A stretch of 44,744 nt of DNA from Deltaproteobacteria bacterium (GTDB taxonomy: Bacteria > Desulfobacterota > Syntrophia > Syntrophales > UBA5619), in NCBI GenBank assembly GCA_021372695.1, contig JAJFTY010000240.1, positions 1 through 44,744 of the forward strand, given 5' to 3'. Every line of letters starts with the position of its first letter. Position 1 is the stretch's first letter. Of this stretch, positions 34,479 to 42,966 are shown in pieces. The notes under the pieces are model-generated. The model saw nothing but the letters and a program-made list of their open reading frames with translations. It was not told the origin of the DNA and searched no databases. Position numbers and translations under genes: made by a program.

Positions 34479-35393
34479 ATGAGTGAACGCGTAGGTTTCA
34501 TCGGTATTGGCCTGATGGGCTACGGCATGGCCAAGAACCTGCTGCTCAAGGGGTGGCCCCTGACCGCCATGGCGCACCGCAACCGGGCGCCCCTGAATGA
34601 CCTGCTGGCGCAGGGCGCGAAGGAGGCCGAAACCCCCGAGTCGCTCGCCTGGGAATCCGATCTGATTTTTCTCTGCGTCAGCGGCTCGCCCCAGGTGGAG
34701 GACCTGATCTGCCGCAAGGACGGCCTGCTGGCGGGCATTCGGCCCGGCCAGGTGGTCGTGGACGCCTCGACGAGCAACCCGGTTTCGACCCGCAAAATGG
34801 CGGCCCTGGTGGAAGCGAAGGGTGCCCGCTTCGTCGACGCACCGGTCACCGGTCGCCCGAAGGATGCCGAGGCGGGGCATCTCAACTCCCTGGTCGGGGC
34901 AGACCCGGAAACCTTCGAATGCATCCGCCCGGCGCTCGAAGCCTATTCGCAGACGGTGACCCACTTCGGCCCCGTGGGGGCGGGACACACGGCAAAGGTG
35001 ATCAACAACTTCGTCACCTGCGGCACGGCGGTGCTGCTGGCCGAGGCGGTGGCGGCAGCGGCCGCCGGCGGCGTGGACAAGAAGAAACTATACCGGGTGA
35101 TGGAGCGCGGGGCGGCCAACAGCGGCACCATGCGGAAGATGATCGGACCGCTCGTCGAGGAGGGCGACTGGACCGGCCACGCCTTCTACATTGTGAACGC
35201 GGCCAAGGACGTGAGCTACTTCGCCAGCTTCGCCCAGGCGATGGGACTATCCAGCCGCATGATCGGGGGAATCACGGCGACCTATGACGCAGCCCTGAAG
35301 GCCGGCCTGGGCGACAAGATGATGGCTTCGCTCGTCGAACTCCAGGAGCGCGAAACCGGGCTTACCATCATCCCGGGGCGGTCGAAGTCTTGA
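34479..35393 (+). CDS. NAD(P)-dependent beta-hydroxyacid dehydrogenase (3-hydroxyisobutyrate dehydrogenase/tartronate semialdehyde reductase family)
   Basis: 304 residues. Rossmann motif GFIGIGLMGYGMAKNL (residues 6-21), substrate motif DAPVTGRPKDAEAG (120-133), and catalytic K173 in GHTAKVINN with N177 nearby. The family oxidises 3-hydroxyisobutyrate, reduces tartronate semialdehyde, or acts on succinic semialdehyde (GHB dehydrogenase type). The start at 34479 has GGAGG 10 bases upstream; the frame opens 9 codons earlier but lacks a signal there. It ends facing the MFS carrier gene, which is a candidate transporter for a small carboxylate. The cofactor and substrate cannot be fixed from sequence. 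Confidence 0.92.
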   Translation: MSERVGFIGIGLMGYGMAKNLLLKGWPLTAMAHRNRAPLNDLLAQGAKEAETPESLAWESDLIFLCVSGSPQVEDLICRKDGLLAGIRPGQVVVDASTSNPVSTRKMAALVEAKGARFVDAPVTGRPKDAEAGHLNSLVGADPETFECIRPALEAYSQTVTHFGPVGAGHTAKVINNFVTCGTAVLLAEAVAAAAAGGVDKKKLYRVMERGAANSGTMRKMIGPLVEEGDWTGHAFYIVNAAKDVSYFASFAQAMGLSSRMIGGITATYDAALKAGLGDKMMASLVELQERETGLTIIPGRSKS

Positions 35394-35458
35394 TTCTGGC
35401 GTCTTGCACGCGCTCCGGAGTCATGAACCCCGAATCCATGTTGCCTGACTTTTCGTCG

Positions 35459-36685
35459 TCATTTGATCCGGGAAATGCTGAATACCCCCAGAAGCAGCAG
35501 GAAGCCCGACCCAAGAAAGGCAACGGTGTAGCTGCGGGTCGCGTCAAAGATGTAACCGGCGGCAAGGGGGCCGAGGGAGCATGCCAGGTTAACCACTCCC
35601 GTTATGAACGTATAGATGATGCCCATCGAGGCCGCTCCGAAGCACTGAACCGTAAGCGCCGGGACCTGCGGAACATCGCCGCCGTAGGCCAATCCAAATA
35701 TGATGGCAAACACGATAAATGCCGCATCCGACGTGATGAACGGCAGCGTGAACAGGCAAACAGCCATGGCGATCAGACAGATGGTCATCGAGCGTTTAGC
35801 GCCTATCCTGTCCTGGACAAAGCCCATCCCGATCCGTCCCAGGAAACTGCCACACCCGATCATCGACAAGGTCATCGCAGCCACGAAAGGCGAGATCCCC
35901 ATGTCTGTGGCATGCGGTGCAATGTGAACCACAATCGCCCTTGTGGTCATCTGGGCGGTTGAAAATCCCGCTATGATGAGCATGATTTCCCTCGTTCTGA
36001 TGGCTTGTCCGAAAGTCATGCTCTGGAGAGAGTCCGATTGGCGTGCCGGGCCGCGACCGGCAGGTTCGCCGGCCGCCGATCGGGCCTCGCGGGATGCCGG
36101 TTCCGGCGGATTCCTGATGCACTGCGCGCAGAACAGGAGGATGATGACGCTTGCCAGACCTGAGATGAGAAAGGTGTTGCGCCACCCGTAGGAAGCGATC
36201 AGCGTATGGGTCAGAGGCGCAGCGACCAGCATGCCGAATCCGGCGCCGGCGCTGGCGATCCCGAAAGCCAGGCCTCTCTCTTGGGTAAACCAGCGGGTGA
36301 GCACGGAAAATATGGTGGGGCCGCAAACGGCGATGCCGACCGCCAGCAGGCCGTAGAGCAGATAGAGCTGCCATGTCTCCGAAGCCAGGCTGCACAGGGC
36401 CAGAGGGAGACCGACCCCGAGAGCGGCCAGGGAATAGACGATCCGGGCGTTGAATCTGTCGATCGCCCATCCCGCCGGGACCATGGCCAGCGCGAACACG
36501 ACCAGGTGGGTGGTCATCGCCCCGGCAATCGCTCCGCGCGAGCATCCCAATGCATCCTGCAAACTTCTGAAAAAGATTCCGAACGAAAATTGGATTCCAA
36601 AGACGACCGTCCAGATGGTGAAAAGCGCCGCGACGATGATCCAATGATAATAGCTCCCGGAGATCTTTGAATCGGCTTCGACCAC
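35459..36685 (-). CDS. MFS transporter, monocarboxylate/oxalate-formate-antiporter-like
   Basis: About 408 residues, 12 membrane segments, starting near YYHWIIVAALFTIWTVVFGIQ, which resembles monocarboxylate and oxalate:formate antiporter (MCT/OFA) type carriers. The loop after segment 2 (GWAIDRFNARIVYS) and the GIGMGFVQDRIGAKR loop of the second half are typical MFS loops. A Pro/Arg-rich central loop separates the halves. No ATG begins the protein; the GTG at 36685 has AAGGA just upstream, and another GTG at 36730 would add 15 residues. It probably moves a small carboxylate by proton symport or exchange. Confidence 0.88.
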   Translation of the reverse strand: MVEADSKISGSYYHWIIVAALFTIWTVVFGIQFSFGIFFRSLQDALGCSRGAIAGAMTTHLVVFALAMVPAGWAIDRFNARIVYSLAALGVGLPLALCSLASETWQLYLLYGLLAVGIAVCGPTIFSVLTRWFTQERGLAFGIASAGAGFGMLVAAPLTHTLIASYGWRNTFLISGLASVIILLFCAQCIRNPPEPASREARSAAGEPAGRGPARQSDSLQSMTFGQAIRTREIMLIIAGFSTAQMTTRAIVVHIAPHATDMGISPFVAAMTLSMIGCGSFLGRIGMGFVQDRIGAKRSMTICLIAMAVCLFTLPFITSDAAFIVFAIIFGLAYGGDVPQVPALTVQCFGAASMGIIYTFITGVVNLACSLGPLAAGYIFDATRSYTVAFLGSGFLLLLGVFSISRIK

Positions 36686-37011
36686 GAAATCCTTTTGCCC
36701 CCTGACCAATAGGTGAGAAAGCTGTACCACATTTGAAATTGGAATTCTGCCATTTTATGTTCTTCGACGAAGCCCAGCTTCAACTGCGGGAGGACGATTG
36801 CTCAACGAACGGGGGGCATCGGGTTCTTGATGGAGTGACGATTACGATTTGAACTCGACAGGGGAGAGTGGCTGGGTCGGTCGCAGATTTCAACGGTATT
36901 GTGCAGGCACGATGGTAGAAGAAATGAAATATGCTGTCTATGGGCTCCACCTGCCGGTCAGTAGTCGTCATCCACAAAAAGTGGGGTTTACTGAAAGTAA
37001 GATTCGATTTC
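36686..37011. other. Intergenic region, no gene seen
   Basis: About 326 bp between the MFS gene start and the end of the cyclase/AAA/TPR gene. Only short out-of-context frames occur. Base composition turns more AT-rich from here rightwards, marking a change into the cyclic-nucleotide cluster. Confidence 0.4.
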
Positions 37012-40000
37012 TCACGCAATCTCCGCAAGGGCTCTTTCCGTTCGTGTCACCCACCCGTCGGCACCACATTCTCGGAAGATGTCGATTGCTTTGGTGATTT
37101 GTTCCTTGGCCCCTTGAATATCGCCCTTCTTCTTGAACCAGTCGGCATAACAGGTATGATCCTGCGCCAACTCCCACCTGTAACCGCTTTTCCTGTCTGC
37201 ATCGATGGCCTTTCGGAACCATGCCTCTGCATCCAAAAGATGATTATTATCGATATTCGTGAGGATGTCTCCTATATTTCTGGCTGTCCGGGCTTTACTC
37301 CACGTGAATTTATTATTTTCATAGCATTCAAATAGTCCACCTAATTCGATGTCCCGATCATGCCTCAACACTCTCACTCTCAACAAACTTGTTTGAAAAA
37401 GCCTGATTATGGAAGGCATAAAACTTCTGCTTTCAAAGATTGGTATTATTTTATTGTAACAATTCACCGCATCATTATATTCTCTCAAATCAAGGTGGAG
37501 AGATCCCAAATGTTCATGATTCCAAGCGATCCAAACCAGGGGAGTTAATTTCTCATATGAATAAACCCATTCCGTAAGGTAGATTTTTGCCTCGTCAAAC
37601 AATCCTTTGCCATAACAAGACCCACCATAGGCAGAGTAAGCCATCGCTTTGACAAAGGCATCACCTGTCTCTTTGGCCAGTGTCAGTGCTTCCTGAGCAA
37701 ATTGGCGAGCAGGATTCATTTTCCCTTCATAGTGATAGGATGTAGCAATACCTCCTTTTGCAAAGGCTATCCCCAATTTATGGTCAATCGACAGGCTGAA
37801 ATCGAGACACTGCTGAAAACGTTTATGAGCTTCCTCTAATTCCGACATCATCTCCAGAAAAGGACCTGATTGGTATAGTGCGGTCCACCATAAAAAATAG
37901 TCGGCAACCTCTCCTGCAATGCTCACTGTCTGGTCAATAAATTCAAGTCCTTTGCGGTCTTCCTCGACATAGAGATAATTGAGCCCTATTGCTGTGTAGA
38001 TTGCTGGTAGCTTTTTTCGATAATTTAATGCCAAAGCCAGGTCAAGGACTGGTTCCACCGTTCTTCTGGCATGCAGATAGAAATTCACATCCAAATAATA
38101 ATTTGAAAGTGTTGTCCGAGCATCAACTACCTTCTTCTGATTGGCTTCTGTCTGGGGCAGTTTTTCCAGGCACGCGATGCTTTTCTTTGCATATTCGATG
38201 GCATCGCTGAATGAACCCGCTTTCTGGTATCTTCTTGCCTCGAGCTTTGCATACTTTGCTCCCTTCTCGTAGTCCTCGCTCGCGATGCAATGATTGGCCA
38301 GAACACCGTAGCAGTCACAGATGTTCTCCCCGTAGATCTCCTCGATGGTCCTGGCAATCTTGTCGTGGATTTGCTTCCGCTTCTTCGTAAGGACGGAATC
38401 GTAGGCAACCTCTCTCGTCAGGGCATGCTTGAAGATGTAGGTGCTGTTGGGATAGATGCCCCGTTCATAGAGGAGCTCGGAGTCTCTAAGTGTGGACAGA
38501 TTGGATAGCAGTTGATTCTCCGGCAGTCCGGTCACCTTCCGGATTAGCTCATGGCTGAACTCCCTCTCGATGACAGAGCCGGTCCTGAGAACCTCTCTGG
38601 CTCCTTCGGGCAGATGATCCACACGGGCCATGATTACATCCTGGATCGTAGAGGGGATGGATATGCTCTTGAAATCTCTGGTCAGTTTGTATGTGCCGTT
38701 GCTCTTCTCAATGACATTCAGTTCCCGGAGAGACTTGATGAACTCCTCGATGAAGAATGGCACCCCTTCCGCCTTCTGGAGGATCAGGTCTTCGAGGTTG
38801 TGATCGATCTCCCTGGAGCCCAGGATATTTTCGATCATGGCCAGGGATTCGCGGTTGGAGAGTCTATTCAGGGTGACCTGACTGTGGTAGGAGCGGCTGC
38901 CCCAAGTATGAACGAACTCCGGCCTATAAGTGAAGATCAGAAAGATCCTTGAACCGGAGATGCCCTCCAGGAGTTCCTTCAAGGCATCCTCGGAGCTTCT
39001 GTCCATCCAGTGGAGATCCTCCACGGCCATAATCAAGGGTCTGAGTTCAGAACCTTTGAGGGTGATCCTCTTGAGGGTCTCCAGGGTTCTGTCCTTCCTG
39101 GCCTCGGGACTCATTTGAATCTTCTCGATGCCGCCCTCCTTCACCGAAAGAAGCTCCTGGATATAGGGCAACGTAGAAGGCACATCCACCTGGATGATCT
39201 TTAAGAAGCTGATGACCTTCTCTTTCACCTGCTGGTCCGTGTCGTCATCCTGAATCTCGAAGTTGGCCTTCAGGATATCCACGATCGGATGGTAGGCACT
39301 GTTTCTGCTGTAAGAGAGACACTTACCCTCCAGGAAGGTGACATTCTCGTTGGTCACGGCCTTCCGGAACTCATAGAGGAGTCTTGACTTGCCGATGCCA
39401 GCCTCGGAAATGATCGAGATGGCTTGGCCCCGGCCTTCTCTGGAACGCTCGAAACCGTCGAGGAGCAGTTCCAACTCCTTCTGTCTGCCCACGAAGGGGG
39501 TCAGGCCTCTTTCCGCACTCACATCAAATCTGGTCCGTCTGCTGCTGGGGGCAATAACCTGGTAGACCTTCAGGGGCTTCTCCTTCCCCTTGATCTCTTT
39601 CTCCCCCAAGGCCTCGACACGGAACAGGCCCTCGGTGATCTTGAAGGTGTCCTCGGAGATATAAGTGGTTCCCGGTTCGGCCAAGCTCTCCATCCGGGAA
39701 GCCACATTGACGGTGTCTCCGACAGCTTTGAACTCAACACGCAGGTCATTCCCCAGGGTGCCTACCACAACAGGGCCGGTATGAATCCCGATCCGCATTT
39801 TCACCGGCGGGAACTCACCCTTCTCCATCCGCATCCGATCGTTAAACCTCGTCATCTCCCGGTGGATCGCCATGGCGGACCGGATGGCCCTCTGTGGGGC
39901 GTCCTCCAGGGCGATCGGGGCGCCGAACAGGGCCATAACCCCATCACCTGTCATCTCATTCACTGTTCCCTCATAGTTGTGAACCTTGTGGATGAGGATC

Positions 40001-40383
40001 TCGTAGACTTCATCCATCATCGCATACGTGATCTCGGGACCCAGTTTCTCCGAAAGAGAGGTAAAGCCCTTCATGTCACAGAACATCACCGTCACCTGAC
40101 GCTTCTCACCTTCGATCCGGTCTCGCTGGGAGAGGATCTTCTCGGTAATGCCGGAGGGCAGGGACTTCTGGATCCTGGCGATCTTATCGTCGAAGGAGCG
40201 CCCTTTAGAAATGGACGGAGATGGCTCGGTCAGATCGCGGCCGCATTCACCACAGAACTTGTTGCTTGAAGGATTGATTGAACCGCACTGGCGACAAGTT
40301 CTTTCCAGTTTGCCCCCACACTCGACGCAGAACTTGGCGGCTTTAGGATTTTCATGCTGGCATTTCGGACAATTCATTTTCAT
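37012..40383 (-). CDS. Class III nucleotide cyclase with zinc ribbons, AAA ATPase and TPR repeats
   Basis: 1123 residues. The N-terminus has two zinc ribbons (C5/C8/C19/C22 and C30/C33/C44/C47). A class III cyclase domain at about 95-275 has metal aspartates D103 (FCDMKGFTSLSE) and D147 (MTGDGVMALFG) and transition-state residues N226 and R230 (VNVASR). The purine-specifying positions are E143 and K219, which is neither the adenylyl (K with D or T) nor the usual guanylyl (E with C or S) pair, so the product is uncertain. Next comes an AAA/STAND-type ATPase (Walker A SEAGIGKSR at 326-334, VEDLHWMDRSS), then TPR repeats to the end. It resembles soluble-adenylyl-cyclase-like signalling proteins. 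It lies 29 bp after the CoA-hydrolase/GNAT gene. The TPR half is more AT-rich than the cyclase half. Confidence 0.93.
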   Translation of the reverse strand: MKMNCPKCQHENPKAAKFCVECGGKLERTCRQCGSINPSSNKFCGECGRDLTEPSPSISKGRSFDDKIARIQKSLPSGITEKILSQRDRIEGEKRQVTVMFCDMKGFTSLSEKLGPEITYAMMDEVYEILIHKVHNYEGTVNEMTGDGVMALFGAPIALEDAPQRAIRSAMAIHREMTRFNDRMRMEKGEFPPVKMRIGIHTGPVVVGTLGNDLRVEFKAVGDTVNVASRMESLAEPGTTYISEDTFKITEGLFRVEALGEKEIKGKEKPLKVYQVIAPSSRRTRFDVSAERGLTPFVGRQKELELLLDGFERSREGRGQAISIISEAGIGKSRLLYEFRKAVTNENVTFLEGKCLSYSRNSAYHPIVDILKANFEIQDDDTDQQVKEKVISFLKIIQVDVPSTLPYIQELLSVKEGGIEKIQMSPEARKDRTLETLKRITLKGSELRPLIMAVEDLHWMDRSSEDALKELLEGISGSRIFLIFTYRPEFVHTWGSRSYHSQVTLNRLSNRESLAMIENILGSREIDHNLEDLILQKAEGVPFFIEEFIKSLRELNVIEKSNGTYKLTRDFKSISIPSTIQDVIMARVDHLPEGAREVLRTGSVIEREFSHELIRKVTGLPENQLLSNLSTLRDSELLYERGIYPNSTYIFKHALTREVAYDSVLTKKRKQIHDKIARTIEEIYGENICDCYGVLANHCIASEDYEKGAKYAKLEARRYQKAGSFSDAIEYAKKSIACLEKLPQTEANQKKVVDARTTLSNYYLDVNFYLHARRTVEPVLDLALALNYRKKLPAIYTAIGLNYLYVEEDRKGLEFIDQTVSIAGEVADYFLWWTALYQSGPFLEMMSELEEAHKRFQQCLDFSLSIDHKLGIAFAKGGIATSYHYEGKMNPARQFAQEALTLAKETGDAFVKAMAYSAYGGSCYGKGLFDEAKIYLTEWVYSYEKLTPLVWIAWNHEHLGSLHLDLREYNDAVNCYNKIIPIFESRSFMPSIIRLFQTSLLRVRVLRHDRDIELGGLFECYENNKFTWSKARTARNIGDILTNIDNNHLLDAEAWFRKAIDADRKSGYRWELAQDHTCYADWFKKKGDIQGAKEQITKAIDIFRECGADGWVTRTERALAEIA

Positions 40384-40412
40384 ATCCTTTAAAAATCGTC
40401 ACAGCACCGTTC

Positions 40413-42281
40413 CTAGTCAAAAAGTATAGTAAACTCGAAGTATTCGCCTTGGCTTTTGAGAGAAACGTTGTCACAGGCACTTTTAGCAAGTTTGATCATC
40501 TTGGTGTTGCCAGCCAGTATTTCTCCAGTGAAACCTCGAATACCGCGCGACTTGGCATATTCCTTCATGCGTTCCTGAAGCGCCCTGCCTATTCCCATAC
40601 ACTGCCATTCCGACCGAATCATGTAGGCTATTTCCGCCGTGTTGGTCGAAAGATTGCCAACATAACACGAACTCCCGACGATTTTTTCATTTTCACGCGT
40701 TCCAGCAACAGCAAGGAAGGCCATATCGGTTTCATAGTTGACGTTGCACATGAACTGTGCCTCGGATGCAGAAAGCGACCGCATATTTCTGAAGAAGCGC
40801 GTGTAAACGTCCTGTTTGTTCATGGCGTAGAAAATGTCCTGCAAACCAGTGATATCGCTGGCGCGTGCCGGGCGGATCAGTACGCCGGTTCCGTCTTTCA
40901 ACACTACCGTTCGTTCTTCTCCCACGGGGTAGGCGACGGCACTCTTAAGCATCTGTGCCTGCGGCAGGTAGCTTAGCTTCTTGGCTTCTTCCAGCAGCCA
41001 GGGACGGAATTCGGGATGGGCAATTTCGATAAGCGAAAGGGTACGTTCCCTGATGGATTTTCCGAGAAGGTAGGCGATCCCGTACTCAGTGATTACGTAA
41101 TGTACATCAGAGCGTGCGACGGTGACACCCTCACCCTCCTTGAGTAGGGGGCGGATGCGGGAGGTTTTACCGTCGTCGGTGGTAGAAGGAAGGCAAATGA
41201 TGGGCTTGCCACCGACAGCGTAAGCTGCACCGCGGATGAATTCCGGCTGAGTGGAAACCCCACCGTAAAACTCTCCCTGGAACTGATCGGCGCATATCTG
41301 ACCTGTCAGGTCAACCGCAAAAGCCTGGGTGACAGAAACCATACGTTTTTGCTGAGCAATAAGGGAAATATTGCTGACGTACTCTATGGGATGGAAGGAA
41401 AACATCGGGTTATGGTCGATAAGGTCATACAGCCGCCGTGTGCCAAAGCAATAACTGGCGACTATTTTGCCCCGGTGAATCGACTTCTGAGTCCCGGTGA
41501 TGATGCCTTTCTCGATAAGAGGAATGATTGAATCGGTGATAACGTCCGAATGCACGCCCAGGTCTCTCCTGTTTACGAGGTATTTAAGCGTTTCACTGGG
41601 AATGCGTCCAATGCCGATCTGCAGCGTGGAGCCGTCATCAATGATACTCGCGATGTAGCGGGCGATCTTTTCAGCCACTGCGTCCGTAGTCGGGTGTTGG
41701 TATTCAATGACCGGGTTTTCAACCAACACGAGATGGTCAATTTTATCCATGCGGAGAAAGGTGTCACCAAGTGTGCAGGGCATATTGGGATTGATTTCGG
41801 CGATGATCTTTCTCGCCTTCTGAACAGCCGCGGAGGTGACATCAACCGAGACACCCAGGCTGACGTATCCGTATTCGTCCGGCAGAGAAACCTGGATCAG
41901 GGCTACGTCAACTGGAATACGGCCGTTTTCGATGAGTTGGGGAACCTGTGATAGTGAAATGGGAACATAGTCGGCCATTCCCTGTGCGGTGGCACCCCGG
42001 ATGTCGCTGCCAACGAAGAAACAGCGGTGGCGAAAACGGGTTTTTGGAACATCATTTTCGTAGCGCATCGTCCCCTGGGTGATAAAGTAGAGAAGTTGGA
42101 CATCGGGGGGTGGTGAGTCGAGTTGTTCCAAAGCCTGGATCAATGAGAGCGGTGTTGCGGAGGCGGTGCCGACAAACACCCTGTTGCCGGGTGCGATACT
42201 GGAAACCGCCTCAGCGGCGGTTACAAATTTGTCTTGATAACGCGCGAGCATGGGATAACGCGTTGCCGGATCGTTTTGCAT
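40413..42281 (-). CDS. Acetyl-CoA hydrolase/CoA-transferase fused to a GNAT acetyltransferase
   Basis: 622 residues. Residues 1-435 are a CoA-transferase/acyl-CoA hydrolase (4-hydroxybutyrate CoA-transferase type): LQIGIGRIPSETL, SVTQAFAVDLTGQICADQF, GKTSRIRPLL. Residues 450-622 are a GNAT domain (VLIRPARASDITGLQDIF, then QCMGIGRALQERM as the acetyl-CoA loop). The same fusion is known in many proteobacteria, so it is not a cloning artefact. The first half moves or hydrolyses CoA esters; the GNAT half probably acetylates lysines. In mycobacteria, acyl-CoA synthetases are controlled by a cAMP-dependent GNAT, which makes the neighbouring cyclic-nucleotide-binding protein notable. It has a strong GAGGAGG ribosome site. 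Confidence 0.93.
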   Translation of the reverse strand: MQNDPATRYPMLARYQDKFVTAAEAVSSIAPGNRVFVGTASATPLSLIQALEQLDSPPPDVQLLYFITQGTMRYENDVPKTRFRHRCFFVGSDIRGATAQGMADYVPISLSQVPQLIENGRIPVDVALIQVSLPDEYGYVSLGVSVDVTSAAVQKARKIIAEINPNMPCTLGDTFLRMDKIDHLVLVENPVIEYQHPTTDAVAEKIARYIASIIDDGSTLQIGIGRIPSETLKYLVNRRDLGVHSDVITDSIIPLIEKGIITGTQKSIHRGKIVASYCFGTRRLYDLIDHNPMFSFHPIEYVSNISLIAQQKRMVSVTQAFAVDLTGQICADQFQGEFYGGVSTQPEFIRGAAYAVGGKPIICLPSTTDDGKTSRIRPLLKEGEGVTVARSDVHYVITEYGIAYLLGKSIRERTLSLIEIAHPEFRPWLLEEAKKLSYLPQAQMLKSAVAYPVGEERTVVLKDGTGVLIRPARASDITGLQDIFYAMNKQDVYTRFFRNMRSLSASEAQFMCNVNYETDMAFLAVAGTRENEKIVGSSCYVGNLSTNTAEIAYMIRSEWQCMGIGRALQERMKEYAKSRGIRGFTGEILAGNTKMIKLAKSACDNVSLKSQGEYFEFTILFD

Positions 42282-42418
42282 AGCTCAGCCTCCTCGTAAT
42301 CCCAAATCTCATTCGATCTCAAACCAAGAAATCTCTCCTGCCTCTTTTCAGAAATAGGGCTTCAATCATGTAGCCATGGCAGCACCCTTCATAGATGGGA
42401 ATGGAGTGTTTTGGAAAC

Positions 42419-42853
42419 CTAGCTGACAATGGAGGGCTTCTCCGCCAGACGAATATAACGGCAAAGAGCAATAATAATTTTCCCTTGGAGGCCGGGGACC
42501 ACATCCAGCAAATGGGCGAAAGATTTCGTATCGACAACCAATAATGTCATATCGGTATCAGCGATCACCGTTGCTGTCCGTGGCTCCCGATCTATAAGAG
42601 AAATCTCGCCGAAAAAGTCACCATTAGCCAATTTCCTAATGACTTTAAGATCTTTTTTGACTTGCGCTTTACCTTCCACAATGAAATAAAATTCAGACCC
42701 TCTCCGCCCCTGCTCTACCAAAACTTCACCGTGTTTTACGAATAGTTGTTCCGCATGCTTTGCGATCTCGATCAACTGTCGGTTGTTGAGGTTGCTAAAC
42801 ATGGGGACCTTTTTCAAAAATTCCGTCTTCTGGTCTCTTCTAATCAATAACAT
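42419..42853 (-). CDS. Stand-alone cyclic-nucleotide-binding domain protein
   Basis: 144 residues, essentially one CRP-type cNMP-binding domain: FSNLNNRQLIEIAKHAE, GEVLVEQGRRGSEFYFIVEG, and the phosphate-binding cassette FGEISLIDREPRTATV, which has the Glu and Arg that grip cyclic nucleotide. No DNA-binding or enzymatic domain follows, so it must act by protein contact. The start at 42853 has GGAGG 8 bases upstream. It lies between a cyclase/hydrolase gene and the CoA-hydrolase/GNAT gene on one strand and is the obvious receptor for the product of either cyclase. Confidence 0.93.
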   Translation of the reverse strand: MLLIRRDQKTEFLKKVPMFSNLNNRQLIEIAKHAEQLFVKHGEVLVEQGRRGSEFYFIVEGKAQVKKDLKVIRKLANGDFFGEISLIDREPRTATVIADTDMTLLVVDTKSFAHLLDVVPGLQGKIIIALCRYIRLAEKPSIVS

Positions 42854-42966
42854 TCGACTTCCTCCTCTCAAGACGGTTTAAAGCCGTCAAGTGCTATTGA
42901 TCTCTTTTCCCGAGCTTCGCTTATAGGACCCATTTCTGACATTCAAGGTCGATTCCTGCCATGCCA

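Noticed and set aside
40413..42281. CoA-transferase/GNAT fusion as a new architecture
   Set aside because: The same fusion is already known in many proteobacteria, so only its cyclic-nucleotide context is reported as notable.
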